DNA of 64,000 nucleotides from DAOPKN01 sp035391225 (lineage in GTDB: Bacteria; Thermotogota; Thermotogae; MWEM01): assembly GCA_035391225.1 (NCBI GenBank), contig DAOPKN010000009.1:1-64000 (forward strand). The letters run 5' to 3'. Positions 17,040 to 25,991 of the stretch are shown in pieces. The number at the start of each line of letters is the position of its first letter. The first letter of the stretch is position 1. The position numbers and the translations under genes are program-made. The notes below the pieces were generated by a model, which did no database searches, was not told where the DNA came from, and saw only the letters and a program-made list of their open reading frames with translations.

Positions 17040-18376
17040 AGACGGTGCAAATCATCGGGGGAGGATTCGCGGGAACCGAGGCCGCGCTTTTCCTGGCTTC
17101 CCGGGGCTACGAGGTTGTGCTGTTCGAGATGCGCCCGGGTACATCCACGCCTGTACACCTCACGGCGGATCTGGCGGAGCCGGTCTGTTCCAATTCTTTC
17201 AAATCCCTGGAACTGGAGAATGCCTCTGGCTTGCTCAAGGAGGAACTGCTGTTGATGGGGTCTTCGCTGGTCCCGCTCGCCATGGAGCAGAGGGTTCCAG
17301 CGGGAAAAGCCTTGGCGGTGGATCGCCAGGCATTTTCCCGGGCGGCTACGCAACTGGCTGAACAGCGTGGCGTGCGTATCCGACGGGAAGAAGTGACCTC
17401 TCTTCTGCCTTTTTTGCAAGGGGAGGCCCCGGTTTTGGTGTGCACGGGCCCGTTGACCACGGACGGCTTGCTCCAGGAGTTCGGTGCTTTGTGGAACACG
17501 GAGAATGCGCATTTTTTCGATGCCATTGCTCCCATCGTGGAAGCGCAGAGTATCAACCGTTCCCGCTCTTTCTGGATGGACAGGTATGGCACACCCGGTG
17601 AAGGGGACTACCTGAATTGCCCCTTGACGGAGCCAGAGTACCGATCGTTTTGGGAAGAGGTGGTGGAAGCGCCGGTGGCTCCCGTGGAGGCCTTTGATCG
17701 GAAAGACTTGTTCGAGCGTTGCCAACCATTCGAGGAAATCGCCCGGTCGGGGTTCGATGCACTGCGTTTTGGTCCCATGAAACCCGTGGGGTTGGTCGAC
17801 CCCGCCACGGGGAAACAACCGTATGCCGTGGTGCAATTGCGCCAGGACAACCACCAGAAGAATTTTTTTAGCCCGGTTGGATTCCAAACACGCTTGAAAT
17901 GGGGTGCTCAGAAGAAGGTGCTGCAAATGATCCCCGCGCTTGAGGAGGTGAACATCGTTCGTTACGGGGTTATGCACAAGAATGTCTACCTGGAAAGCGC
18001 CCGCATCTTGGATGCATTTTTCCGGGTGCAACCATGCCTGCTTCCTCCCCAAGCCCCTCCCGTTTTTTTCGCGGGGCAAATCACGGGCTTGGAGGGGTAC
18101 GTGGAAAGCATGGCGGGGGGATTGTACGTGGCGCGAAACCTGGATCGCTTTTTCCGGGGGCTTCCTCTCGAGCGTTTCCCCGAGGACACGATGTGTGGCG
18201 CCCTATTTTCCTACGTGAGCAGTACCCTTCCCTTGAAACCCATGTATGCCAATTTTGGATTGCTTCCGGATATCTCGGGAAAGAAAAGGGAACGACGCCG
18301 GAAGAAGGCCATTCGTGCGCTGGATTCGGTGAGAAGATTTCTGCAACAGGAGGAAGAAAACGTTGATGCGCTTTGA
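17036..18376 (+). CDS. trmFO: Methylenetetrahydrofolate-tRNA-(uracil-5-)-methyltransferase TrmFO
   Basis: A 446-residue FAD enzyme that methylates U54 of the tRNA T-loop using methylenetetrahydrofolate. N-terminal FAD motif IIGGGFAGTEAALFLASRG, then VCSNSFKS with the conserved Cys, and AGQITGLEGYVESMAGGLY near residue 345, characteristic of the GidA/TrmFO group. Length fits TrmFO rather than MnmG (about 620). The ATG at 17036 overlaps the upstream stop as ATGA. It precedes thyX, another methylenetetrahydrofolate/FAD enzyme, and overlaps it by 14 bases. Confidence 0.95.
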   Translation: MKTVQIIGGGFAGTEAALFLASRGYEVVLFEMRPGTSTPVHLTADLAEPVCSNSFKSLELENASGLLKEELLLMGSSLVPLAMEQRVPAGKALAVDRQAFSRAATQLAEQRGVRIRREEVTSLLPFLQGEAPVLVCTGPLTTDGLLQEFGALWNTENAHFFDAIAPIVEAQSINRSRSFWMDRYGTPGEGDYLNCPLTEPEYRSFWEEVVEAPVAPVEAFDRKDLFERCQPFEEIARSGFDALRFGPMKPVGLVDPATGKQPYAVVQLRQDNHQKNFFSPVGFQTRLKWGAQKKVLQMIPALEEVNIVRYGVMHKNVYLESARILDAFFRVQPCLLPPQAPPVFFAGQITGLEGYVESMAGGLYVARNLDRFFRGLPLERFPEDTMCGALFSYVSSTLPLKPMYANFGLLPDISGKKRERRRKKAIRALDSVRRFLQQEEENVDAL

Positions 18377-18998
18377 GATACTGGACCATGGCTACCTTGA
18401 GTTGGTTGACAAAATGGGGGATGATTTCCGGGCGGTGGAAGCAGCTCGTGTTTCTTTTCAACAAGGTTTGAAGGAGGAAAAGAAAGACAGGGCATTGCTT
18501 TTTTTCCTGATGGAGCATGGCCACCTCTCCCCCTTCGAGCACATCGTGTTCACCTTTCGGGTGAAAGCTCCGCTGTTCGTGGCCCGCCAATGGTTTCGGC
18601 ACCGCATCGGTTCCTTCAACGAAATGAGCGGGCGGTATTCGGAAATCCAGGAGGAATTCTACCTTCCTTCCGAGATCCGGGGGAGGGGGGGAGAAGCCGA
18701 ACTGCACACCATGGAAAAAGTGAGCAAGGAGTGTTTCCATGCCTACCATGCTTTGCTGGATTCGGGTGTTGCCCGGGAAATGGCGCGCATGATCCTTCCC
18801 GTGAATCTCTACACGCAGTGGTTCTGGACGGTGAACGCCCGCAGCCTCATGAATTTCCTTTGCTTGCGCGCCGATCGTCATGCCCAGTGGGAAATCCAGC
18901 AATACGCCCTCGCAGTAGCAAGGGTGTTCCAATCCGTGTGCCCCGTAACGTATGATGCCTTTGTTTCGCTGGAATATTCCGGCGATCTTTTGGGTTAA
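18363..18998 (+). CDS. thyX: Flavin-dependent thymidylate synthase ThyX
   Basis: Makes dTMP from dUMP using methylenetetrahydrofolate and reduced FAD. The 211-residue protein has the ThyX signature RHRIGSFNEMSGRY (RHRx7S) near residue 80 and the ARxLPxxxxT-like region reading ARMILPVNLYTQW. Start is TTG at 18363, nine bases after AGGAGG; the ATG three bases on is equally possible. The gene overlaps trmFO, so the two folate/FAD enzymes are co-translated. Confidence 0.94.
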   Translation: MMRFEILDHGYLELVDKMGDDFRAVEAARVSFQQGLKEEKKDRALLFFLMEHGHLSPFEHIVFTFRVKAPLFVARQWFRHRIGSFNEMSGRYSEIQEEFYLPSEIRGRGGEAELHTMEKVSKECFHAYHALLDSGVAREMARMILPVNLYTQWFWTVNARSLMNFLCLRADRHAQWEIQQYALAVARVFQSVCPVTYDAFVSLEYSGDLLG

Positions 18999-19029
18999 GA
19001 ACCGGACAATAAACGGGAGAGTGATTGTT

Positions 19030-19383
19030 TTGAATCTTGGAAAAGTCGTCGAAATCCTGGAGGCCAAGGTCTTTTCGGGCGAGGAAAAGCTGGGCGACCT
19101 GGAAATCGAACGGGTTGGTGCCGCGGACATGATGAGTGATGTGCTTGCGTTCGCGAAACCAGGGATGCTACTTATCACCGGCTTGAACACTCCACAGGTG
19201 GTGCGTACCGCGAGCATCGTGGGCATCGCCGCCGTGGTGGTTGTCCGGAAAAAAACCATACCGGATGAAACCGTGCAAGCGGGAAAAATGTTTGGCATTC
19301 CCCTGTTGCATTCTCCGCTGGCGATGTACACGGCTTGCGGAAGGTTGTACCGGGAATCGTTGAAGGATATCAACTCGTTTTAG
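19030..19383 (+). CDS. DRTGG-domain protein
   Basis: A 117-residue protein resembling the stand-alone DRTGG domain (related to the N-terminus of HPr kinase and the phosphotransacetylase regulatory region). The hydrophobic core DMMSDVLAFAKPGMLLITGL and TASIVGIAAVVVVR fit the family; no enzymatic motif is visible. In several fermentative anaerobes such genes lie beside anti-sigma-like ATPases and bifurcating hydrogenases. Here the CBS-ATPase follows, but no hydrogenase genes are in the window. Start chosen at TTG 19030 (ten bases after GGGAG); GTG 19021 is the alternative. Confidence 0.7.
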   Translation: MNLGKVVEILEAKVFSGEEKLGDLEIERVGAADMMSDVLAFAKPGMLLITGLNTPQVVRTASIVGIAAVVVVRKKTIPDETVQAGKMFGIPLLHSPLAMYTACGRLYRESLKDINSF

Positions 19384-19419
19384 TTGCGATCACCCACTCT
19401 TTTTGAGGGAGGTACACTG

Positions 19420-20370
19420 TTGAAGCCCACCGTGGATAAGTTAATCGACCAAATGCAAAGCTTGTTCAAGGATCTCGTTGCGGGCGATATCATGGTTCCC
19501 AACGTGGTCTCCATTTCCCCGGATCGGACAATGGAGCAAGCCAAGGAGCTGATGCGCCTAAAGAAGATCTCAGGCTTGCCGGTCGTGGATGCCGAAAAAT
19601 TGGTCGGATTGGTGAGTATCGAAGATATTATCAAGGCACTGGAACAACACAAGATCTTGGAAAAAATTGCCCATCACATGAGTTGCCGATTGGTGGTGAT
19701 TCACCCCGAGGAAAACCTTCCCCAAATCTTTGAAAAGTTTACGCGCCATGGATTTGGCCGTTTTCCCGTGGTGGATAGTCAGCAGAAGCTTGTGGGGATC
19801 ATCACCAAAGAGGATATCTTGCGTTCCATCTTGGAGGAGTTCCGGGTATTGTACGTGCGTGACAAGCGGCGCACGGACGTGTTGGATGGCGATGATGTCC
19901 ATCGCTCACTGATCACGGGCGAAGAGATCAACAAGCTGGGGGCGGATTTCGCGTTTGCCGTGGACTACGTCGAAGTGAGCCTTTCGGGAATCGGTGCCGC
20001 GCGCTTGAAAGAGTTCTTGCTCTCGAAGAACCTGGGAGAGGAGATAGCCCGAAAAGTTGCCATCGCAACCTACGAAGCGGAGACCAACGTGGTGATCCAT
20101 TCGGGGAGCCCGGGGAACATTTACTGCTTCCTGTACCCCGATTCGGTGCGGGTGCGGGTGGAAGACCATGGAAAGGGAATCGAAGACCTGGAGATTGCCA
20201 TGCAGGAAGGCTACTCAACGGCTTCGGACCAGGTGCGCGAAATGGGATTCGGGGCGGGAATGGGAATTTCCAACATGCGCCGCTATTCGGACAAGATGGT
20301 CATGGTGTCGGAAGTGGGCAAAGGCGTTATCCTCGAAATGGAGTTTTTCCGAACCCAACCCACAGCATGA
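19420..20370 (+). CDS. CBS-domain pair fused to an anti-sigma-type GHKL ATPase
   Basis: A 316-residue fusion. Residues about 20-155 hold two CBS motifs (MVPNVVSISPDRTMEQAKELM and FGRFPVVDSQQKLVGIIT), which usually bind adenine nucleotides. Residues about 190-310 form an RsbW-like ATPase: N-box YEAETNVVIHS, G1 VEDHGKGIEDL and G2 MGFGAGMGISNM. The natural reading is an energy-sensing anti-sigma factor or antagonist kinase. Start is TTG 19420, seven bases after GGGAGG; the ORF to 19384 lacks a ribosome site. It follows the DRTGG gene and is the second GHKL switch protein in this run. Confidence 0.8.
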   Translation: MKPTVDKLIDQMQSLFKDLVAGDIMVPNVVSISPDRTMEQAKELMRLKKISGLPVVDAEKLVGLVSIEDIIKALEQHKILEKIAHHMSCRLVVIHPEENLPQIFEKFTRHGFGRFPVVDSQQKLVGIITKEDILRSILEEFRVLYVRDKRRTDVLDGDDVHRSLITGEEINKLGADFAFAVDYVEVSLSGIGAARLKEFLLSKNLGEEIARKVAIATYEAETNVVIHSGSPGNIYCFLYPDSVRVRVEDHGKGIEDLEIAMQEGYSTASDQVREMGFGAGMGISNMRRYSDKMVMVSEVGKGVILEMEFFRTQPTA

Positions 20371-20389
20371 AGAGAAGGGAGAAATGCCA

Positions 20390-21733
20390 ATGAAGTGCAA
20401 GGATTTTGGGAAAGATTTCCTTTGGGGTGCCGCGACGGCATCGTACCAAATCGAAGGAGCAGATGCGGAACAGGGCAAAGGCCCATCCATTTGGACCGCT
20501 TTTTCACACACTCCCGGAAGGACATTTCGCGGGCAGACGGGTGACGTTGCGTGTGACCATGTTCACCGCTTGCAGGAGGACCTCGAGTGGATGGAGAAGT
20601 TGCATTGCAACACCTATCGCTTTTCGATCAGCTGGCCCCGTGTTCTTCCGCAAGGCAAAGGAGCCCTTAACGAAGCAGGGATGGATTTTTACCGGCGGCT
20701 GGTAGATGGGTTGCTTGCCCGGGGTATCACTCCTTTCGTTACGCTGTACCACTGGGACCTCCCGTGGGCGCTGCAGGAGAAGATGAGCGGTTGGGAATCG
20801 CGGGAACTTCCCTCGTTGTTCGGGGAGTATGCCGAACGGATGTTTCGCGAACTGGGAGACCGCGTGAAAAATTGGATTACCCTGAACGAGCCGTTTTGTT
20901 CCTCCCACGTGAGTTATTTCTTCGGAGAACACGCCCCGGGCGTGAAGGATCTCAAGCGTTCGCTGCAAGTTGCGCATCACCTTCTGATGGCACATGGCGA
21001 GGGGGTATTGCGTTTCCGGGAATGGGTGAAGGGGGGGAAAATTGGTCTGACAAACGTTTCGAGCCAGGTGGAACCTGCAACGGACGCGGAGCAGGATCGC
21101 CAAGCAGCCTTCCTCGTGGACCAGTTCAACAACGGGTGGTTTTTCCTTCCACCGCTCACCGGGGAATACCCGCGCGAAGCCATGGGAGTACTGGAGCAAA
21201 TGGGTGTTGCACCACGGGTGGAACCGGGTGACATGGAATTGATCCATAATCCCCCGGATTTTTGGGGAATCAACTATTACTCGCGCAACCGCGTGCGTTT
21301 CGACCCTTCCGCGCCGTTGCAATTTGCCTTGGAACCGGGAGATTTGCCCCGTACGGAAATGGGGTGGGAAATTTACCCCTTTGGGCTGCAGGCTTTCCTG
21401 GAGAAGGCCCATCGCGAGTACGGTGGTCTTGACCAATACATCACGGAAAACGGGATGGCCGATAAGGACGTTCTGGAAAATGGAAAAGTGGAAGATATCG
21501 CCCGCATCGAGTACCTGAAAACGCACTTTGCCGCGGCGTACCGCGCCATGCAAAACGGGGTGCCGCTGAAAGGCTATTTCATTTGGTCACTCATGGACAA
21601 CTTCGAGTGGGCACATGGGTTCAGCAAGCGGTTTGGGTTGCTGTACGTGGATTACGAAAACAAGCAGCAACGTATTCCCAAGGCCAGTTTTTCTTGGTTC
21701 TCCCATTTCTTGCGCAATGAAAGAGAGTTGTAA
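20390..21733 (+). CDS. bglA: GH1 beta-glycosidase (beta-glucosidase type)
   Basis: A 447-residue family 1 glycoside hydrolase without signal peptide, hence cytoplasmic, acting on beta-linked disaccharides or short oligosaccharides. N-terminal FLWGAATASYQIEGA, acid/base Glu in ITLNEPF near residue 165, nucleophile Glu in YITENGMAD near residue 352, and the C-terminal IWSLMDNFEWAHGFSKRFGL signature. The ATG at 20390 is eight bases after GGGAG; an ATG six bases upstream is too close to that site. Whether glucosidase, galactosidase or mannosidase cannot be fixed by eye. Confidence 0.9.
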   Translation: MKCKDFGKDFLWGAATASYQIEGADAEQGKGPSIWTAFSHTPGRTFRGQTGDVACDHVHRLQEDLEWMEKLHCNTYRFSISWPRVLPQGKGALNEAGMDFYRRLVDGLLARGITPFVTLYHWDLPWALQEKMSGWESRELPSLFGEYAERMFRELGDRVKNWITLNEPFCSSHVSYFFGEHAPGVKDLKRSLQVAHHLLMAHGEGVLRFREWVKGGKIGLTNVSSQVEPATDAEQDRQAAFLVDQFNNGWFFLPPLTGEYPREAMGVLEQMGVAPRVEPGDMELIHNPPDFWGINYYSRNRVRFDPSAPLQFALEPGDLPRTEMGWEIYPFGLQAFLEKAHREYGGLDQYITENGMADKDVLENGKVEDIARIEYLKTHFAAAYRAMQNGVPLKGYFIWSLMDNFEWAHGFSKRFGLLYVDYENKQQRIPKASFSWFSHFLRNEREL

Positions 21734-21787
21734 TTTGGCATTCTTGCGGGAAAGAAATTCGTCTTTGCATTGAGGAGGTGGATGGAA

Positions 21788-22330
21788 ATGAAGCATCCCT
21801 TTTTCAAGAGGCAATGGGTGTGGCTGGCAACCATCGTTTTGCTATTGTTGGTTTTCTTGAGTGGCTGCCTGTATGTACCCCAGGAATCGTTCGAACTGAC
21901 GAGTTTCGTGGATATGCGTTTGAACGGATTTTCCATGGACTCTTTCCGTTTTTCCACGTTGGGGCAAGCCCTCAACAAGGAAGAGGAATACCTGGGAACC
22001 GTCTTCCAGGCATCTTTTTTCGTGGATTCCGGGGAAGTACTCACGTTTGTCGCATCCCAAGGAGAGAAGCGCTCTGCGATCCAGAGCCTGTGGTTCCAAT
22101 ATCGGAAAAGCGACGAAGCTGGTTTGGGAAGCCTGTTTCGCTACGTCCCCTACTACTACGGTGAGTACGAAGCTTCACAGGAAATGGTGTTTACCCGCAG
22201 CTGGTTTTTCCGGGATTGGTTTTTCCGCATTTCCGGCGAAACGGAAGAAGCCGTGCAGGAATTTTACGGGAAGGTCCAGGTTTTCATGGAACGCAATTTC
22301 GTGGTCAATCGGAGCGTGGAGCAAATTTGA
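21788..22330 (+). CDS. Predicted lipoprotein of unknown function
   Basis: A 180-residue protein with a signal peptide (basic MKHPFFKRQ then a hydrophobic core) ending in the lipobox VFLSGC at residues 24-29, so it should be lipid-anchored at Cys29. The rest is rich in Phe, Tyr and Trp (FFRDWFFRISG) with no recognised domain. The start at 21788 has GGAGG nine bases upstream; ATG 21782 is only three bases from it. The stop overlaps the TTG start of the next radical SAM gene. Confidence 0.6.
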   Translation: MKHPFFKRQWVWLATIVLLLLVFLSGCLYVPQESFELTSFVDMRLNGFSMDSFRFSTLGQALNKEEEYLGTVFQASFFVDSGEVLTFVASQGEKRSAIQSLWFQYRKSDEAGLGSLFRYVPYYYGEYEASQEMVFTRSWFFRDWFFRISGETEEAVQEFYGKVQVFMERNFVVNRSVEQI

Positions 22331-23256
22331 CACCCCACGAACCCTTTCGCAGGGTTAGTGCCTTTTTCAAGGAACGTTACGGCTACCGCGTGCAACGTAT
22401 CCCCCTTTCCATCGGTTTGGGATGTCCAAACCGGAATGCAGCCGATGGCAAAGGGGGATGCATTTTTTGTGATCCAAAGGGAAGCGGCTTCGCTGCCCTT
22501 TCCCCCGACACCCCTCTTTCCGAACAGTTTTCCTTTTTTCGGCAGAGAGCTGTTTCCAAGTACGGGGACCAAGTACGTTTCCTGGCGTATTTCCAGTCTT
22601 TTTCCAACACGTATGCCCCGGTAGAAACGCTCCGGGCTTTCTACGATCAAGCTATCGCGAACGAAAAGGTTGTGGCACTGGACGTTTCGACACGCCCGGA
22701 CTGTGTTCCGGAAGAGGTGCTGCAGTTGCTGCAAGGCTACCGTGATCGGGTGGATGTCTACTTGGAGTTGGGGCTGCAAACGGCGAACAACGCTACCCTG
22801 AAGCTTTTGCGGCGGGGGCATTCGCTCGCCCAGTTCGTGGACGCCACGCTTCGCGCCCACGCGCATGGACTTCAAGTCGTGGCGCATGTTATCCTGGATC
22901 TGCCCTGGGATAACAAGGCAGATGTGGTGGAAACCGCCCGGGTCCTGAGTGCGTTGCAAGTGGAGGGAGTGAAGTGCCACTCTCTGTACCGTGTGCAGGA
23001 TACCCCCTTGGATGAGATGGTTCGTTCCGGACAGCTGCAGATGCTTTCCAAGGAAGAGTTCCTCGACCGTACGGTAGCCTTTTTGTCGAACTTGGACCCG
23101 AACATGGTGATTCATCGCTTGGTATCAGACCCCCCTATGGTCGGGGCAACGGGCAACTGGGGGATGACCAAAATCTCCTTGTTAAACGAGATTGAGAAGG
23201 AACTCAGAAGGCGTGAGCAATGGCAAGGAAAAGCTTTCCACTACCTGAATCGCTGA
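22327..23256 (+). CDS. Radical SAM protein of the YhcC/TIGR01212 family
   Basis: A 309-residue radical SAM enzyme. The cluster cysteines have the long spacing of this family: CPNRNAADGKGGCIFC near residue 35. Other conserved pieces are LAYFQSFSNTYAP, ALDVSTRPDCVP, LELGLQTANNATL and ILDLPWD. The family is Elp3-like but lacks the acetyltransferase domain, and its substrate is unestablished. Start TTG 22327 overlaps the lipoprotein stop. Its 3' end overlaps murB by 37 bases. Confidence 0.85.
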   Translation: MTPHEPFRRVSAFFKERYGYRVQRIPLSIGLGCPNRNAADGKGGCIFCDPKGSGFAALSPDTPLSEQFSFFRQRAVSKYGDQVRFLAYFQSFSNTYAPVETLRAFYDQAIANEKVVALDVSTRPDCVPEEVLQLLQGYRDRVDVYLELGLQTANNATLKLLRRGHSLAQFVDATLRAHAHGLQVVAHVILDLPWDNKADVVETARVLSALQVEGVKCHSLYRVQDTPLDEMVRSGQLQMLSKEEFLDRTVAFLSNLDPNMVIHRLVSDPPMVGATGNWGMTKISLLNEIEKELRRREQWQGKAFHYLNR

Positions 23257-24155
23257 AACACGACTTGTACCTATCACTGTACTTGGCGGGGTGCGTGCTG
23301 CGCGAAAACGAGCCGCTTTCTGCGCATACTACGATGGGCATCGGGGGAAGTACCCCGCTCTGGGTACAGCCGGTTTCCAAGGGTGCGCTTTCGCAATCCT
23401 TGGGGCTTTTGGAGCAAGCCGGGGTTCCCTACCGGCTCATCGGCAATGGTTCCAACCTTTTGGTGAAGGAGGAACCTTTGCCCTTTGCGGTGTTGGATAC
23501 CACCCGGGTGCAACATGTCTTTTTTTCCGGCAATCGCGTGGTGGTTGCCGCGGGGGTTCTCCTTCGCAGCTTGGGAAGGCTTTGCCAAGAAATGGGGCTT
23601 TCCGGGTTGGAGAATCTTTCGGGAATCCCGGGCACAGTGGGGGGCGCGATTCGCACGAATGCGGGGGCCTACGGGAGCCATTTCGGGGATTTGGTACGGG
23701 AGCTGTGCCTTTTTGACCGCAACGCCGGGAAACACATCCGTTTTTCTCCGGGGGAGGGCTTTTTCCAGTACCGCCGTAGTGCCCTTGATCCCGCCGTGCA
23801 GGTAGTGACCGAGGTGGTATTGGAGCTTTCTCCCGGAGCCCCGCAATACATCGCCCAGAAGACGCGCGATGTGGAGCAAAAGCGCTTTTGCATCCAACCC
23901 CTTTGCTTTCCGAGTGCGGGGAGTGTTTTCAAGAAGCCCTTTGCCGACTTCCACGTGGGAAAAGTGGTGGAAGAATTGGGTTTGAAGGGGAAGCGAGTGG
24001 GGGGAGCGCAAGTTTCCGAGAAACATGCGGGATTCATCGTGAACCGGGGACACGCGACATTCGCCGATGTGTTCCAGCTGATTCGATTGGTGCAAGGTAC
24101 GGTACAGAAGAGTTGGGGGCTTTTATTGGAACTTGAAGTGGAAGTTTGGCCATGA
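23220..24155 (+). CDS. murB: UDP-N-acetylenolpyruvoylglucosamine reductase MurB
   Basis: A 311-residue FAD enzyme that reduces UDP-GlcNAc-enolpyruvate to UDP-MurNAc for peptidoglycan. FAD-binding segments LIGNGSNLLV and GIPGTVGGAIRTNAGAYG are clear; catalytic residues fall in YRRSAL (Arg) and PSAGSVFKKP (Ser). Length and GSVFKKP fit the short type IIb enzymes. The ATG at 23220 lies within the end of the radical SAM gene. With glmS next, this pair supplies and uses the UDP-GlcNAc branch. Confidence 0.94.
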   Translation: MARKSFPLPESLKHDLYLSLYLAGCVLRENEPLSAHTTMGIGGSTPLWVQPVSKGALSQSLGLLEQAGVPYRLIGNGSNLLVKEEPLPFAVLDTTRVQHVFFSGNRVVVAAGVLLRSLGRLCQEMGLSGLENLSGIPGTVGGAIRTNAGAYGSHFGDLVRELCLFDRNAGKHIRFSPGEGFFQYRRSALDPAVQVVTEVVLELSPGAPQYIAQKTRDVEQKRFCIQPLCFPSAGSVFKKPFADFHVGKVVEELGLKGKRVGGAQVSEKHAGFIVNRGHATFADVFQLIRLVQGTVQKSWGLLLELEVEVWP

Positions 24156-24170
24156 TGGGGGGAGAAGAAG

Positions 24171-25991
24171 ATGTGTGGCATTTTTGGATTGATCGGGAAG
24201 GGGAATCGCCTCGGGGACCTGGTGGAAGGTTTGCGCAAGTTGGAGTACCGGGGATACGACTCCGCTGGGATCGCGTACATCTCGGGAAACCGCGTGGAAG
24301 TGGGAAAGAAAAGTGGGCGCGTGTCGGTTTTGGAAGAAATGTATGCCCAGCGACTACAAACGTTCGTGAATGCGGGGATTGCGCACACGCGTTGGGCAAC
24401 GCACGGCAATCCCAATGATGTCAACGCGCATCCGCACACCGATTGTTCGGGAAAGATCGCAGTGGTCCACAACGGTATCATTGAAAACTTTTCCGAGCTC
24501 AAGAACGAGTTGCTTTCCCGAGGGCATCGGTTGCACAGTGATACGGACACGGAACTCATAGCCCACCTGGTGGAAGAGTACTACGGGGGCGACTTGCTGG
24601 AAGCGGTTTTGGCGGCGTCCAAGCGGCTTCGGGGCGCCTTTGCCATCGGTGTTCTGCATGCGGATTGCCCCGAACAACTGGTCATCGCGCGCGAAGGAAG
24701 TCCCCTGGTGGTGGGAAAAACCCCCGCTGGTGCGGTGATGGGTTCGGATGTGACCCCGTTGCTGAAGTACACGCGTGATGTTTTTTTCGTGGAAGATGGG
24801 GAATTCGTGTTGCTTTCTCCGCAGGGCATCCAGTTCTTCACGTCGGATGGCCGGTGGAAGAAACACGACCCGGTTCGGGTGGATTGGGAGGAGGAAGCCG
24901 CCGAAAAGGGGGGCTTCAAGTTCTTCATGGAAAAGGAAATCTCCGAGGAACCCCGCGTCATCCAGCAAGCCCTTTCGGGACGCCTGGTGGGGGAGAAGGT
25001 ACATTTCCCAGAGTTACAAGAGTGGGAGAGCTTTTTGCAAGGGCTGGAAGGGATCACCCTGGTGGCCGCGGGGACTTCTTGGCATGCTTCGCTGGTTTTC
25101 CAGGCACTCGTGCGTGAAGCACTGCAATTGCGTTGCGACGTGGAAATCGCTTCGGAGTTTCGCTTTCGCAAGATTTTCGGGAACCCCCAGAAAGAACTGT
25201 TCCTGTTCATCTCCCAATCCGGTGAAACCACCGATACGTTGGAAAGCCTTCGGCTCGCCAAGAAGGAAGGTTTTCGAACCCTCGCGATCACCAATGTCAT
25301 CGGCTCAACCATCACCCGGGAGGCGGAGAAGACGTTGTTTCTCCATGCGGGACCGGAAATTGGCGTGGCCTCCACAAAGGCGTACGTGGGGCAGCTGGTG
25401 GTATTGTACTTGCTGCTGGCTTTTTTGATCCAAAACCGGGGACTGGCCTTGGAAGAAGGTTTCCTGGAAGACCTTTCCATCATGCCGTCCCTTTTCCAAA
25501 ACCAGTTGTCGCAAAAGCAGAAGTTGGCAGAATTGGCCCGCCGGTACGCTTTCTTTCACCATTTCATGTACATCGGCAGGGGTTTGCATTATCCTACCGC
25601 GTTGGAAGGAGCGCTGAAGATCAAGGAGATCTCCTACATCCACGCTACGGCCTATCCCGGGGGGGAACTCAAGCACGGCCCGATTGCCCTTCTCGACGAG
25701 GGTTTCCCTGTTTTTGCCATCGCGCCGCACGACCGCTACTTCGCCAAGATGAAAAGCAACATCCTGGAAACACAGGCCCGGAATGCGCGCGTGATTTGCC
25801 TGGTGTCGGAGGATTTACCCCAAGAAAGTCGCGTACAGGCAGACACGATCGAAATGCCGCGGGTTCACCCCTGGCTTTTCCCACTGGTGAGTGCCCCGGT
25901 GATCCAGCTTTTTTCGTACTTCGTTGCCGACCTGCGCGGACTGGACGTGGATAAACCGCGAAACCTGGCAAAAAGCGTCACGGTGGAGTAG
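24171..25991 (+). CDS. glmS: Glucosamine-6-phosphate synthase GlmS
   Basis: Glutamine:fructose-6-phosphate amidotransferase, 606 residues, first step to UDP-GlcNAc. N-terminal Ntn amidohydrolase begins MCGIFGLIG with nucleophile Cys2 and has HTRWATHG and HNGIIENF. Two SIS domains follow: ISQSGETTDTLESL near residue 347 and the second around ALEGALKIKEISY. The C-terminus ends KSVTVE as expected. The ATG follows GGGGGGAGAAG. No glmS ribozyme fits in the 15 bases after murB. The stop overlaps convergent rbgA by 14 bases. Confidence 0.96.
   Translation: MCGIFGLIGKGNRLGDLVEGLRKLEYRGYDSAGIAYISGNRVEVGKKSGRVSVLEEMYAQRLQTFVNAGIAHTRWATHGNPNDVNAHPHTDCSGKIAVVHNGIIENFSELKNELLSRGHRLHSDTDTELIAHLVEEYYGGDLLEAVLAASKRLRGAFAIGVLHADCPEQLVIAREGSPLVVGKTPAGAVMGSDVTPLLKYTRDVFFVEDGEFVLLSPQGIQFFTSDGRWKKHDPVRVDWEEEAAEKGGFKFFMEKEISEEPRVIQQALSGRLVGEKVHFPELQEWESFLQGLEGITLVAAGTSWHASLVFQALVREALQLRCDVEIASEFRFRKIFGNPQKELFLFISQSGETTDTLESLRLAKKEGFRTLAITNVIGSTITREAEKTLFLHAGPEIGVASTKAYVGQLVVLYLLLAFLIQNRGLALEEGFLEDLSIMPSLFQNQLSQKQKLAELARRYAFFHHFMYIGRGLHYPTALEGALKIKEISYIHATAYPGGELKHGPIALLDEGFPVFAIAPHDRYFAKMKSNILETQARNARVICLVSEDLPQESRVQADTIEMPRVHPWLFPLVSAPVIQLFSYFVADLRGLDVDKPRNLAKSVTVE

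Noticed and set aside
24156..24170. glmS ribozyme
   Set aside because: Only 15 bases separate murB from glmS, so there is no space for the ribozyme unless it lies within murB, where no match was seen.
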